Positions 14,377 to 22,353 of a stretch of 64,000 nucleotides of DNA are shown one piece after another; position 1 is the stretch's first letter, and every line of letters begins with the position of its first letter. Position numbers and translations under genes: made by a program. The notes under the pieces are model-generated. The model was not told the origin of the DNA and did not search any database. It saw only the letters and a program-made list of their open reading frames with translations. This DNA comes from DATKRB01 sp036501425 (GTDB taxonomy: Bacteria > Actinomycetota > Acidimicrobiia > Acidimicrobiales > RAAP-2). Location: contig DASYAI010000016.1 in the NCBI GenBank assembly GCA_036501425.1, forward strand, positions 36,057 to 100,056, given 5' to 3'.

Positions 14377-16788
14377 GTGGGCATCAGTGACCGCCTCTCG
14401 GGGCGCCGCCTCTTCATCACCGGCGCGACCGGGTTCCTCGGAACCGCCCTGGTCGAACGCATCCTGCGGTGCGTTCCCGACGCCGAGGTGGTCCTCCTCG
14501 TCCGCCCGACCCGTCGCTCGGACGCGGCCCGCCGGGTGGAGCGCGAGGTGCTTCGCAACGACTGCTTCGATCGCCTGCGAGAAGAGCTGGGTGGGCGGTT
14601 CGCCTCCGAGATGAGCCGTCGGGTCCGGGCCGTCTCGGGTGACGTCGGCGAGGACGGGCTGGGGCTCGACGAGGCGGGACGCGCCGCACTCGCGTCGTGC
14701 GATCTCGCCATCCACTCCGCCGCCGCGGTGAGCTTCGACGCTCCCCTCGACCAGGCGGTGGAGGTCAACCTGCTCGGTCCCTCGCGGGTGGCTGCCGCGG
14801 TCGCCGCCGCGCGTGCCGGGGGAGCCTCGGCCGAGGGAACCGGGCCGGCGCACCTGATCGCCGTCTCGACCGCCTATGTCGCCGGCACCCACCAGGGCGA
14901 GGCGCGTGAGGAGCTACTGGACGACCAGCGCTTCACGGTCGACGTCGAGTGGAGGGGCGAGGTGGCGAGCGCCCGGCGGCTGCGCGCCGACCTGCAGGCC
15001 GAGTCGCGTCGGGTGGAGCACCTGAGACGGTTCACCACGCGGGCGCGAGAGGAGATGGGCGGTGCAGGCGACCACGTCCTCGCCGCCCGGGCCGAAAAGC
15101 TGCGCGACGAATGGGTCAAACGGCGGCTGGTGGAAGCCGGTACCGCCCGAGCGCAGGCGCTCGGCTGGCCGGACGCCTACCCCTTCACGAAGGCGCTGGG
15201 CGAGCAGGCGCTGATCGCCGGCCACGGCGTGGGCCGGGCGGTAGAGCACGACGCCGTCCCGCTCACGATCGTCCGCCCGTCGATCATCGAGTCGGCCCTG
15301 TCCGAACCGCGGCCCGGCTGGATCCGGGGCTTCCGTATGGCCGAGCCCATCATCGTCTCCTATGCGCGGGGCTTGCTCCGCGAGTTCCCCGGCGTTCCCG
15401 AAGGGGTCACCGACGTGATCCCGGTCGACATGGTGGTCGCGGCCATCCTGGCGGTCGCCGCCGAGGGTCCACCCCGCAGCGGACCCGCCGTGCTGCACGT
15501 GGCGTCGGGGGTCCGCAATCCCCTCCACTACGGGCGGCTGGTCGAGCTGGTGCAGGACTGGTTCGGGCGCCACCCGGTGTACGACGAGCAAGGCCAGCCC
15601 ATCGACGTGCCGGCGTGGTCGTTCCCTGGCCGGGGCAGGGTGCAACGCCAGCTCCAGCGGGCGGACCGGGCGATGGAGGCCGCCGAGCGCCTCATCACCG
15701 CGCTGCCGCTCCGAGGGCGTCAGGCCGCGCTGGCGGCCCGGCTCGAGGACCGCCACGCGTTGGCCCGCCGAGCGCTGGGCTACGTGGAGCTCTACGGCGC
15801 CTACACCGAGACCGAGGCCCGCTATCGGGTCGACCGGCTCCTCGAGCTGTGGGGCCGCTGCGGCGCCGAGGACCGGGCGCGCTTCTGCTTCGACCCGGGG
15901 GTCATCGACTGGGACCGCTACGTCCACGACGTCCACCTGCCCTCGGTGGTGCACCACGCCCGGCTCCGCACGACGCCGGGCCGCTCGGCGGTCGACCGGC
16001 GTCCGGACCGGGCCCGCCGGGCCATCCTCTCCCCGGACCGGCACCTGGCGGTCTTCGACCTCGAGCACACCCTCATCGCGTCGAACGTGGTGGACACCTA
16101 CGCCTGGCTGGCGTCGCGGCACCTGTCGGTGGCCGAGCGCGCCGCCTTCGTGGCCCGCCTGCTGGGCGACGCCCCCTCCCTGCTGGCGCTCGACCGGCGC
16201 GACCGGGGGGACTTCCTGCGCTCCTTCTACCGCCGCTACGAGGACGCGCCGGTCACCTCGTTGGCAGAGGACTCGTGGGACCTCTTCCACCACCACCTGC
16301 TCCCGCGGTCGTTCCCCGACGGGCTGGCCCGGGTGCGCGAGCACCGGCGTCTCGGCCACCGGACCCTGCTGATCACCGGTGCGCTCGATTTCGTCATCGA
16401 GCCGATCCGACCCCTGTTCGACGACATCGTCTGCGCCCGGCTCGACCAGCGTGCCGGGCGCTACACGGGGCGGCTCGAGGAGCTCCCGCCCATCGGCGAG
16501 GCTCGGGCGCTGCTGCTCGCCGACTACGCCGCCGTGCACGACCTCTCGCTCGAGGAGTCGGTGGCCTATGCCGACTCCTCGAGTGACCTGGCGATGCTCG
16601 AGGCGGTCGGCTTTCCGGTGGCCGTGAACCCCGAGGCGCGCCTGGCGGCGATCGCCCGGCGGCGAGGCTGGCACGTCGAGCACTGGTCCAAGGCCACCGG
16701 GCGCTCCCACCCCCTGCTGCCTCTCGGCCCGCGCAGCGGAGCGCGAGCAGACGGTCGTCCCCTCCGCCCGGCCCGGTCCGCCCGGTGA
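14377..16788 (+). CDS. Fatty acyl-CoA reductase fused to a HAD-IB phosphatase-like domain
   Basis: 803 residues. Residues about 8-390 form an NAD(P)-binding reductase of the fatty acyl-CoA reductase (male sterility/NAD_binding_4) type: LFITGATGFLG near residue 12, HSAAAVSFDAPLDQAVEVNLLG, and the catalytic YPFTK with Tyr268 and Lys272. It likely reduces long-chain acyl-CoA to aldehyde or alcohol. A linker follows, then a HAD-IB domain starting VFDLEHTLIASN (Asp561), with a later ITGALDFVIEPI motif and a YADSSSDLAMLEAVG metal loop. The HAD acid/base position is Glu563 instead of Asp. GTG 14377 is the start. The stop overlaps the next gene (GTGA). First gene of a four-gene operon under the divergent TetR regulator. 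Confidence 0.85.
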   Translation: MGISDRLSGRRLFITGATGFLGTALVERILRCVPDAEVVLLVRPTRRSDAARRVEREVLRNDCFDRLREELGGRFASEMSRRVRAVSGDVGEDGLGLDEAGRAALASCDLAIHSAAAVSFDAPLDQAVEVNLLGPSRVAAAVAAARAGGASAEGTGPAHLIAVSTAYVAGTHQGEAREELLDDQRFTVDVEWRGEVASARRLRADLQAESRRVEHLRRFTTRAREEMGGAGDHVLAARAEKLRDEWVKRRLVEAGTARAQALGWPDAYPFTKALGEQALIAGHGVGRAVEHDAVPLTIVRPSIIESALSEPRPGWIRGFRMAEPIIVSYARGLLREFPGVPEGVTDVIPVDMVVAAILAVAAEGPPRSGPAVLHVASGVRNPLHYGRLVELVQDWFGRHPVYDEQGQPIDVPAWSFPGRGRVQRQLQRADRAMEAAERLITALPLRGRQAALAARLEDRHALARRALGYVELYGAYTETEARYRVDRLLELWGRCGAEDRARFCFDPGVIDWDRYVHDVHLPSVVHHARLRTTPGRSAVDRRPDRARRAILSPDRHLAVFDLEHTLIASNVVDTYAWLASRHLSVAERAAFVARLLGDAPSLLALDRRDRGDFLRSFYRRYEDAPVTSLAEDSWDLFHHHLLPRSFPDGLARVREHRRLGHRTLLITGALDFVIEPIRPLFDDIVCARLDQRAGRYTGRLEELPPIGEARALLLADYAAVHDLSLEESVAYADSSSDLAMLEAVGFPVAVNPEARLAAIARRRGWHVEHWSKATGRSHPLLPLGPRSGARADGRPLRPARSAR

Positions 16789-18059
16789 AGTCCCTCGTGA
16801 TCGAGCGCAATGTGGCCCGGTTCGCCGCAGCGCGGGTCATGGCGGCCGTCGCGCCGGGTCGCTCGGCCGGCATCGGCCCGCTCCGCCTCGCCGAGCAGGA
16901 CCCCCCCGCAGCCCCCGCAGCGGACTGGTACCCGGTGCTCCCCTCCCTTTCGGGTATCTGCGGGTCGGACCTCGCCACGCTCGACGGCCGGAGCTCGCGC
17001 TACTTCGAGGACCTGGTGAGCTTCCCGTTCGTGCCGGGTCACGAGATCGTCGGCGTGGCGGCGCAGGGCGCGGTGGGTGCCGGCGGCGCCGAGATCGCCG
17101 CCGGAGCCCGGGTGGTGATCGAACCGGTGCTCGGCTGCGCCGCCCGGGGCATCGAGCCTCCGTGCCGGGCGTGCGCGACGGGAAACACCGGGGACTGCAC
17201 CCGGGTGGCCCACGGCCATGTGCGCCCGGGGCTGCAGACCGGCTTCTGCACCGATACCGGAGGGGGGTGGTCCGAGGCGGGCCTGGTCGCTCACTCCTCC
17301 CAGCTGCACCCGGTGCCCGCCGGGCTCAGCGACGAGGACGCGGTGACCGTCGAGCCAGTCGCCTGCGCCACTCACGCGGTCCACATGGCGGCCCTACGCG
17401 CCGGGGAGGTCGTGGCCGTCCTGGGGGCGGGCACGCTCGGGCTCGCCCTCACCGCCGCCCTCACCCACCTGGTCGAGGTGGGCCGCTGTGCCGAGCCCGA
17501 AGTGGTCCTCGTCGGCGCCCGTTACCCGCACCAGCAACGGTGGGCCCTCGAGTTCGGGGCCACCTCCGCCCTCCCGGCCGACGCGCTGGCCCGCGCCGTG
17601 CGTCGGCGCAGCAGGTCCCTTGCCCTGGGCTCCCCGCGCCTGGGCACCCAGCAGCTCACCGGCGGCGCCGACGTGGTGTTCGACTGTGTCGGATCGAGCG
17701 AGTCCATCGCCCAGTCGCTGTCGATGGTCCGTCCTCGCGGGCGCATCGTACTGGTGGGCATGCCCGGGCGGGTGCACGTCGACCTGGCCGCCCTGTGGCA
17801 CCGCGAGATCAGCCTGGCCGGTGCGTACGCCTACGGGACCGAGGGCGGCGCCGGAGGAGGAGCGCCGGCGCGGACCTTCGATCTGGCGTTCGACGTCGTG
17901 GCCCGGCATCGCACCGGCCGGTTGGTGTCCGCCACCTACCCGCTCGAGCGCTTCGAGGAGGCGATCACGCACGCCGGCCAGGCAGGCCGCCGGGGCTCGG
18001 TCAAGATCGCCTTCGCACCGCACGCGGAGCGCTCCGCCTCGAAAGGACCACGCCGATGA
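16785..18059 (+). CDS. Zinc-dependent alcohol dehydrogenase (MDR superfamily)
   Basis: 424 residues. The GroES-like domain has SGICGSDLATLDGR (catalytic zinc Cys), VPGHEIVG (His-Glu) and the structural-zinc-like Cys cluster PCRACATGNTGDC. The Rossmann domain starts VVAVLGAGTLGLALTAAL, and VVFDCVGSSESI follows. It would interconvert an alcohol and an aldehyde with NAD(P), plausibly the fatty alcohol/aldehyde made by the upstream reductase. GTG start overlaps the previous stop by four bases, and its own stop overlaps the next ATG (ATGA), so translation is coupled. It is longer than the usual 340-380 residues owing to an N-terminal extension and a mid-protein insertion. Confidence 0.85.
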   Translation: MKSLVIERNVARFAAARVMAAVAPGRSAGIGPLRLAEQDPPAAPAADWYPVLPSLSGICGSDLATLDGRSSRYFEDLVSFPFVPGHEIVGVAAQGAVGAGGAEIAAGARVVIEPVLGCAARGIEPPCRACATGNTGDCTRVAHGHVRPGLQTGFCTDTGGGWSEAGLVAHSSQLHPVPAGLSDEDAVTVEPVACATHAVHMAALRAGEVVAVLGAGTLGLALTAALTHLVEVGRCAEPEVVLVGARYPHQQRWALEFGATSALPADALARAVRRRSRSLALGSPRLGTQQLTGGADVVFDCVGSSESIAQSLSMVRPRGRIVLVGMPGRVHVDLAALWHREISLAGAYAYGTEGGAGGGAPARTFDLAFDVVARHRTGRLVSATYPLERFEEAITHAGQAGRRGSVKIAFAPHAERSASKGPRR

Positions 18060-19645
18060 GCCCGCGACCCGGCTTCGTGCTGGAGGTGGACCGCTCCACC
18101 CCGCCCACCATGTTCTGGCACGGGGAGAAGTTCGCCCTCGAGCGGCTGCCCGAGGGGAGCCGGGTCGTCTACGCGCCCGAGCCGTCCGAGCCCTTGGCGG
18201 ACCCGGTCGCCGCGATCCGCCACGCCCTGCTGCACCCGCTCGGCGACCGCGCTCCCCTGCCGGACCTGCTGCGCGCCGACATGCGGCTCACCATCTGCTT
18301 CGACGACGTCTCGCTGCCCCTCCCGCCGATGCAGCCGCCCGACATCCGCCAGATGGTGATCGAGGAGGTGCTCACCATGGCGGCCGACGCCGGCGTCGAT
18401 GACGTGGTGCTGGTGGCCGCCCTGGCCCTGCACCGGCGCATGACCGAGGCCGAGCTCCGCCACGCGCTGGGGGATCGGGTCTACGACGCCTTCGCCCCCC
18501 ACGGGCTGCTGCTGCAGCACGACGCCGAGGATCCCCAGAACCTCGTCCACCTCGGACAGACCGACCAGGGGGAGGACGTCGAGATCAACAAGCGGGCGGC
18601 CACCAGCGACCTGCTGGTGTACGTCAACATCAACCTGGTGGCGATGGACGGCGGGCACAAGAGCGTGGCCACCGGCCTGGCGAGCTACCGGAGCCTCCGC
18701 CACCATCACAACCCCCAGACCATGCGCCACAGCCGGTCGTTCATGGATGCCCCGGCCTCGGAGCTGCACTCCTCCAACTGGCGCATGGGCCGACTCATCG
18801 CGGCCAACGGGGTCAAGGTGTTCCAGATCGAGACCACGCTCAACAACGACACCTTCCCCTCCTCGTTCGCCTTCCTGCAACGACGCGAGTGGGAGTGGTC
18901 ATTGCGCGACCGGGCCACCTACGGCGCGACCAGCGCCGCCCTCAGCGCCACCCCGGAGTCAACCGCCCGGCGCATCTTCCACTCGATCCGCTCGCCTCAC
19001 GCGCTCAGCTCGGTGCAGGCGGGAGAGGTGGAGGCGGTCCACGAGGTGACCACGGCCAACGTGTGGGCCCAGCAAGGCGTCGAGGTGCAGGGGCAGACCG
19101 ACATCCTGACCATGGGCCTGCCGTACATCTGCCCCTACAACGTCGACTCGATCATGAACCCGATCCTCGTTGCCTGCCTGGGCCTCGGGTACTTCTTCAA
19201 CCTGTACCGGGGCAAGCCCCTGGTGCGCGAGGGCGGGGTCCTCATCATGCGTCACCCCACGCCCTGGGCCTTCCACCCCGGCCACCATCCGAGCTATATC
19301 GACTTCTTCGAGCAGGTCCTCGCCGAGACGACCGATCCGGTGGCCATCCACAAGCAGTTCGAGGAGTCCTTCGCCACCGACCCCTGGTACATCCACCTCT
19401 ACCGCACGGCCCACGCCTATCACGGGGTGCATCCGTTCTACATGTGGTATTGGTGCGCGCACGCGCTCGAGCACCTGGGACGGGTCGTCGTCGTCGGTGG
19501 CGACACGGCGGCGGTACGCCGGCTCGGCTTCTCGCCCGCCTCGACCCTGGCCGACGCGCTCGAGATGGCCGGGGACGTGGTGGGGCCGTCGCCCACCCTG
19601 ACCCACCTGCACGCTCCGCCGATCCTCCTCGCCGACGTGCGATGA
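18056..19645 (+). CDS. LarA-like (DUF2088, lactate-racemase N-domain) protein
   Basis: 529 residues. The N-terminal half resembles LarA: LTICFDDVSLPLPPM, a Rossmann-like VDDVVLVAALALHRRMTEAEL with His126 at the position of a nickel-pincer cofactor ligand region, DPQNLVHLGQTDQGEDVEINKRAATSDLLVYVNI, and GGHKSVATGLASYRSLRHHH with Lys202 where LarA binds the pincer thioamide. The EPHH segment that carries another ligand His in LarA is replaced by NLVAMDG, so cofactor use is uncertain. The C-terminal part is unique to this group. It may be a racemase, isomerase or hydratase acting on a hydroxy or oxo lipid. ATG overlaps the dehydrogenase stop; its stop overlaps the acyltransferase ATG. Confidence 0.7.
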   Translation: MSPRPGFVLEVDRSTPPTMFWHGEKFALERLPEGSRVVYAPEPSEPLADPVAAIRHALLHPLGDRAPLPDLLRADMRLTICFDDVSLPLPPMQPPDIRQMVIEEVLTMAADAGVDDVVLVAALALHRRMTEAELRHALGDRVYDAFAPHGLLLQHDAEDPQNLVHLGQTDQGEDVEINKRAATSDLLVYVNINLVAMDGGHKSVATGLASYRSLRHHHNPQTMRHSRSFMDAPASELHSSNWRMGRLIAANGVKVFQIETTLNNDTFPSSFAFLQRREWEWSLRDRATYGATSAALSATPESTARRIFHSIRSPHALSSVQAGEVEAVHEVTTANVWAQQGVEVQGQTDILTMGLPYICPYNVDSIMNPILVACLGLGYFFNLYRGKPLVREGGVLIMRHPTPWAFHPGHHPSYIDFFEQVLAETTDPVAIHKQFEESFATDPWYIHLYRTAHAYHGVHPFYMWYWCAHALEHLGRVVVVGGDTAAVRRLGFSPASTLADALEMAGDVVGPSPTLTHLHAPPILLADVR

Positions 19646-20607
19646 CCGCCCGCTCGGTGCTCGGCCGCCTCCGGCGGTTTCCGTTGGTCGCGCCCCCCTG
19701 GCCGTCGAGCCTGCCGAGGCCGGCGCCCGAGCGGCGGGTCGGGCTGGACTACGACCACGAGTGGTCGCGGCGGTACCCGGTGCGCCTGGCGCGGGCGGTG
19801 GTGGTCGACAACGTGACCCGCCCGGTGGCCCGGCTCCTGGCGCCGCCCACCATCCGGGGCGTCGAGCACCTGCGCCACGTCGGCGCCCCGGCCATCTTCG
19901 TCGCCAACCACACCAGCCACATCGACACCCCGCTCCTGTTGTCGAACCTGCCGGTCGAGTTCCGGCACCGCACCGTGGTGGCCGCGGCGTCGGACTACTT
20001 CTTCGACCGTACCTGGAAGGCGGCGTTGTGGTCGTTCCTGCTGCCGGCCATCCCCATCGAGCGGACCCGGGTGAACCGCCGGTCGGCCGACATGGCGGCA
20101 GAGCTGATCGGCCAGGGTTGGAGCTTGATCATCTTCCCCGAGGGCGGACGCTCCCCCGACGGTTGGGGCCAGACGTTCCGCCCGGGCGGCGCGGCCTATC
20201 TGGCCCTCCGCACCGGACGTCCGGTCGTGCCGGTCCACCTGCGCGGGGCCCGCACCGTCGTGCCCCGGCGACCCCGGCACGACACGCCGCCCGGGGGGTC
20301 GGGCACCGAGTCGGCCGGGGGCCGGCGCCTGGTGCGCGCCCCGGTGACGTTGACCTTCGGCGCCCCGATGGTCCCCGACGACGGCGAGGACGCCCGGCGG
20401 TTCGGCGTGCGACTCGAGCGCGCCGTCGAGGTGCTCGCCGACGAGTCGGTCAGCGACTGGTGGCAGGCGCGCCGGCGAGCCGGCGCGGGACGCACGCCCT
20501 CGCACCGCGGACCCGACGCGTCGCCGTGGCGGCGGGCCTGGGAGCTCGACCGGTCGGCGTCGACCGTCGCGTCCCCCAGCGACGCCCCGAGCTGGCCCAA
20601 GCGCTGA
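19642..20607 (+). CDS. PlsC-type 1-acylglycerol-phosphate acyltransferase
   Basis: 321 residues. The acyltransferase motifs are clear: FVANHTSHIDTPLL (NHxxxxD catalytic motif), AIPIERTRVNRRSADM, and IIFPEGGRSPDG (FPEG substrate-binding motif). PVVPVHLRGART follows. It would attach an acyl chain to lysophosphatidate or a related alcohol at the inner membrane face. The C-terminal 60 residues are Arg/Ser/Pro-rich and not part of the fold. Last gene of the four-gene operon, ATGA-overlapped with the LarA-like gene, so its substrate probably derives from the reductase and dehydrogenase products. Confidence 0.9.
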   Translation: MTARSVLGRLRRFPLVAPPWPSSLPRPAPERRVGLDYDHEWSRRYPVRLARAVVVDNVTRPVARLLAPPTIRGVEHLRHVGAPAIFVANHTSHIDTPLLLSNLPVEFRHRTVVAAASDYFFDRTWKAALWSFLLPAIPIERTRVNRRSADMAAELIGQGWSLIIFPEGGRSPDGWGQTFRPGGAAYLALRTGRPVVPVHLRGARTVVPRRPRHDTPPGGSGTESAGGRRLVRAPVTLTFGAPMVPDDGEDARRFGVRLERAVEVLADESVSDWWQARRRAGAGRTPSHRGPDASPWRRAWELDRSASTVASPSDAPSWPKR

Positions 20608-20651
20608 GGGTCCGGACCCGCCCGAGCGGCGGCGCTGGGTAACGTGCCGGC

Positions 20652-21488
20652 GTGTGCCTGCTCGTGATGCTCTTCGGGGTCGATCCGGGCGCCCCGCTGG
20701 TCGTGGCGGCCAACCGGGACGAGCGGCTCGAGCGCGCCGCGACGGCCGTGACGGTGCTGTCCGAGCGCGACCCGCGCATGCTCGGCGGCCGTGACGGCCT
20801 CGCCGGTGGCACCTGGCTGGCGGTGAACGAGCACGGGGTGGTCGCCGGCCTCACCAACCGCCCCGCGGTCGCCGGGCGAGATCCGACCAAACGCTCCCGC
20901 GGCGAGCTCCCGCTGTGGCTCGCCGCCCACCGCAGCGCCTCGGCCGCGGCCGCGGCCTTCGCCCGGCACTTCGATCCGTCCGCCTTCAACCCGTGCTGGC
21001 TGATGGTCGGCGACCGCGACGCGCTCTTCGTCATCGACCTGACGGGCGAGGACGACCCGGCCCCCCGCGAGCTGGGTCCCGGTGCCTACGTGCTCGAGAA
21101 CAGCCCTCTGGGCGAGCCCACCCCCAAGCGGGAGCATGTGGCGGCCCAGCTGGCGGGCCTGGTGGACCGCCGCGGGATGGACCTGCTGGCCGGCCTGGGC
21201 CACCTGCTCGCCGACCATCGGGTCCCCGACGGCGTGCCCGAGGCGGCCCGAGGGCCTCGGTCGGACACCGACCCGCCGGACCACGGCGATACGTCGGGCG
21301 GGCCGGACCCGTCGGACCGGCCGGCGGCGCTGTCGGCCAACTGCGTGCACATCGAGGGCTACGGCACTCGGTCGTCCCTCCTGTGCCGCGTCCCGGCCAG
21401 CCCGGTGCGCTGGCCCGAGGTGCTGGTGGCCGACGGATCGCCGTGCGTGGCGCCGATGCGCGACGTCAGCGACCTGTGGCGGACCTGA
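20652..21488 (+). CDS. NRDE (TANGO2-like) family protein
   Basis: 278 residues starting MCLLVMLFGVDPGAPLVVAANRDERLER, where N-R-D-E is the family signature and Cys2 is the likely N-terminal nucleophile. GLAGGTWLAVNEHGVVAGLTNR is also conserved. TANGO2 homologues have been linked to heme or acyl-CoA handling and to Ntn-hydrolase-like activity, but the bacterial role is not settled. GTG 20652 is preceded by TAACGT (20640-20645), six bases upstream, which supports leaderless transcription. Its 3' end converges with and overlaps gatD by 23 bases. Confidence 0.85.
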   Translation: MCLLVMLFGVDPGAPLVVAANRDERLERAATAVTVLSERDPRMLGGRDGLAGGTWLAVNEHGVVAGLTNRPAVAGRDPTKRSRGELPLWLAAHRSASAAAAAFARHFDPSAFNPCWLMVGDRDALFVIDLTGEDDPAPRELGPGAYVLENSPLGEPTPKREHVAAQLAGLVDRRGMDLLAGLGHLLADHRVPDGVPEAARGPRSDTDPPDHGDTSGGPDPSDRPAALSANCVHIEGYGTRSSLLCRVPASPVRWPEVLVADGSPCVAPMRDVSDLWRT

Positions 21489-22353
21489 ACCGCGAGGCCC
21501 GCCGGGCGGCGGCCCGGAACCCCGCGCCCAGGAACCCCACGCTTCGGGCGGCGGGCGCCGGGACGGCGAGCCGCTCGCGGCGTAGCCGCTGGACCCGCTC
21601 GTCGTCGAGGGGAGCCAGCGCACCGCTCGACCCCAGCGCCCATCCCAACAGTAGGTCCGCCAGCGCGGGATTTCGGGCCAGCACCGGCCCGTGGAGGTAC
21701 GTGCCCACGATCCGGCCGCTGATCACCCCGTCGGTCCCGTCGCCGTTGCCGGTGCCGGTGACCACCCGGCCGAGCGGCTCGAGGTCGGGTCCGCGCACGG
21801 TGATGCCGGCGTGGTTCTCGAAGCCGCTCAGCGTGTCGGCGACCGACAACGGGCCGTCGCCGTCGCCTCGGTGGGGCTCGGCCCGTACCTCGCCCACCGC
21901 CCGGCTCGGGCCGCGCACCGTCCGCACGTCGAGCAGGCCGAGGCCCGACCGCAGCGTGCCGTCTCCGGCGGCGAAGGAGCGGCCGAGGATCTGGTAGCCG
22001 GCGCAGACCGCCAGCACGACGGCGCCCCCGAGCACGGCGCGCCGAAGGGTCCCGTCGGCCTCGAGCATCCGGGCGGCGCGGGCCTGGGGATCGTCCTCGC
22101 CGCCTCCAAGGCAGTAGACGTCGCCGTCGGGCAGCGGTTCGTCGGAGGGTGCCTCGAGCACCGTGGCGGCCACGCCCCGCCACTGGGCCCGCTTGGCCAG
22201 GACGAGCGCATTGCCCCCGTCCCCGTAGGTCCCGAGCAGGTCGGGGTAGACGACGACCACCCGCAGGGAGGCGGCGGCCGCAGGACGCCCGGAGGCGGCG
22301 GCCGCAGGACGCCCGGAGGCGATGGCCTCGCGGTCCGACGTGGTCGGGCTCAT
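21466..22353 (-). CDS. gatD: Lipid II isoglutaminyl synthase glutamine amidotransferase subunit GatD
   Basis: 295 residues. A class I glutaminase-type fold: LRVVVVYPDLLGTYGDGGNALVLAKRA, the nucleophile Cys in VLAVCAGYQILG, GFENHAGITVRG, and the catalytic His in GTYLHGPVLARNP. It supplies ammonia to MurT for amidation of the D-glutamate in lipid II, a peptidoglycan modification. ATG 22353 overlaps the murT stop (ATGA), so the two are co-translated. The N-terminus carries a duplicated SGRPAAAA octapeptide from a 24-base tandem repeat near 22265-22320. The C-terminal 45 residues are Arg/Ala-rich. Confidence 0.92.
   Translation of the reverse strand: MSPTTSDREAIASGRPAAAASGRPAAAASLRVVVVYPDLLGTYGDGGNALVLAKRAQWRGVAATVLEAPSDEPLPDGDVYCLGGGEDDPQARAARMLEADGTLRRAVLGGAVVLAVCAGYQILGRSFAAGDGTLRSGLGLLDVRTVRGPSRAVGEVRAEPHRGDGDGPLSVADTLSGFENHAGITVRGPDLEPLGRVVTGTGNGDGTDGVISGRIVGTYLHGPVLARNPALADLLLGWALGSSGALAPLDDERVQRLRRERLAVPAPAARSVGFLGAGFRAAARRASRFRSATGR
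22268..22318. repeat. 24-base tandem duplication inside gatD
   Basis: The unit gaggcggcggccgcaggacg plus four bases occurs twice in a row, giving two SGRPAAAA octapeptides before the conserved LRVVVVYP strand. The unit length is a multiple of three, so the frame is kept. Confidence 0.8.

Noticed and set aside
14914..16710. 598-residue minus-strand open frame
   Set aside because: Antisense to the acyl-CoA reductase/HAD gene, no recognisable motif.
20608..20619. Palindrome gggtccggaccc after the acyltransferase gene
   Set aside because: It has no loop for a terminator hairpin, and short GC palindromes are common by chance at this base composition.
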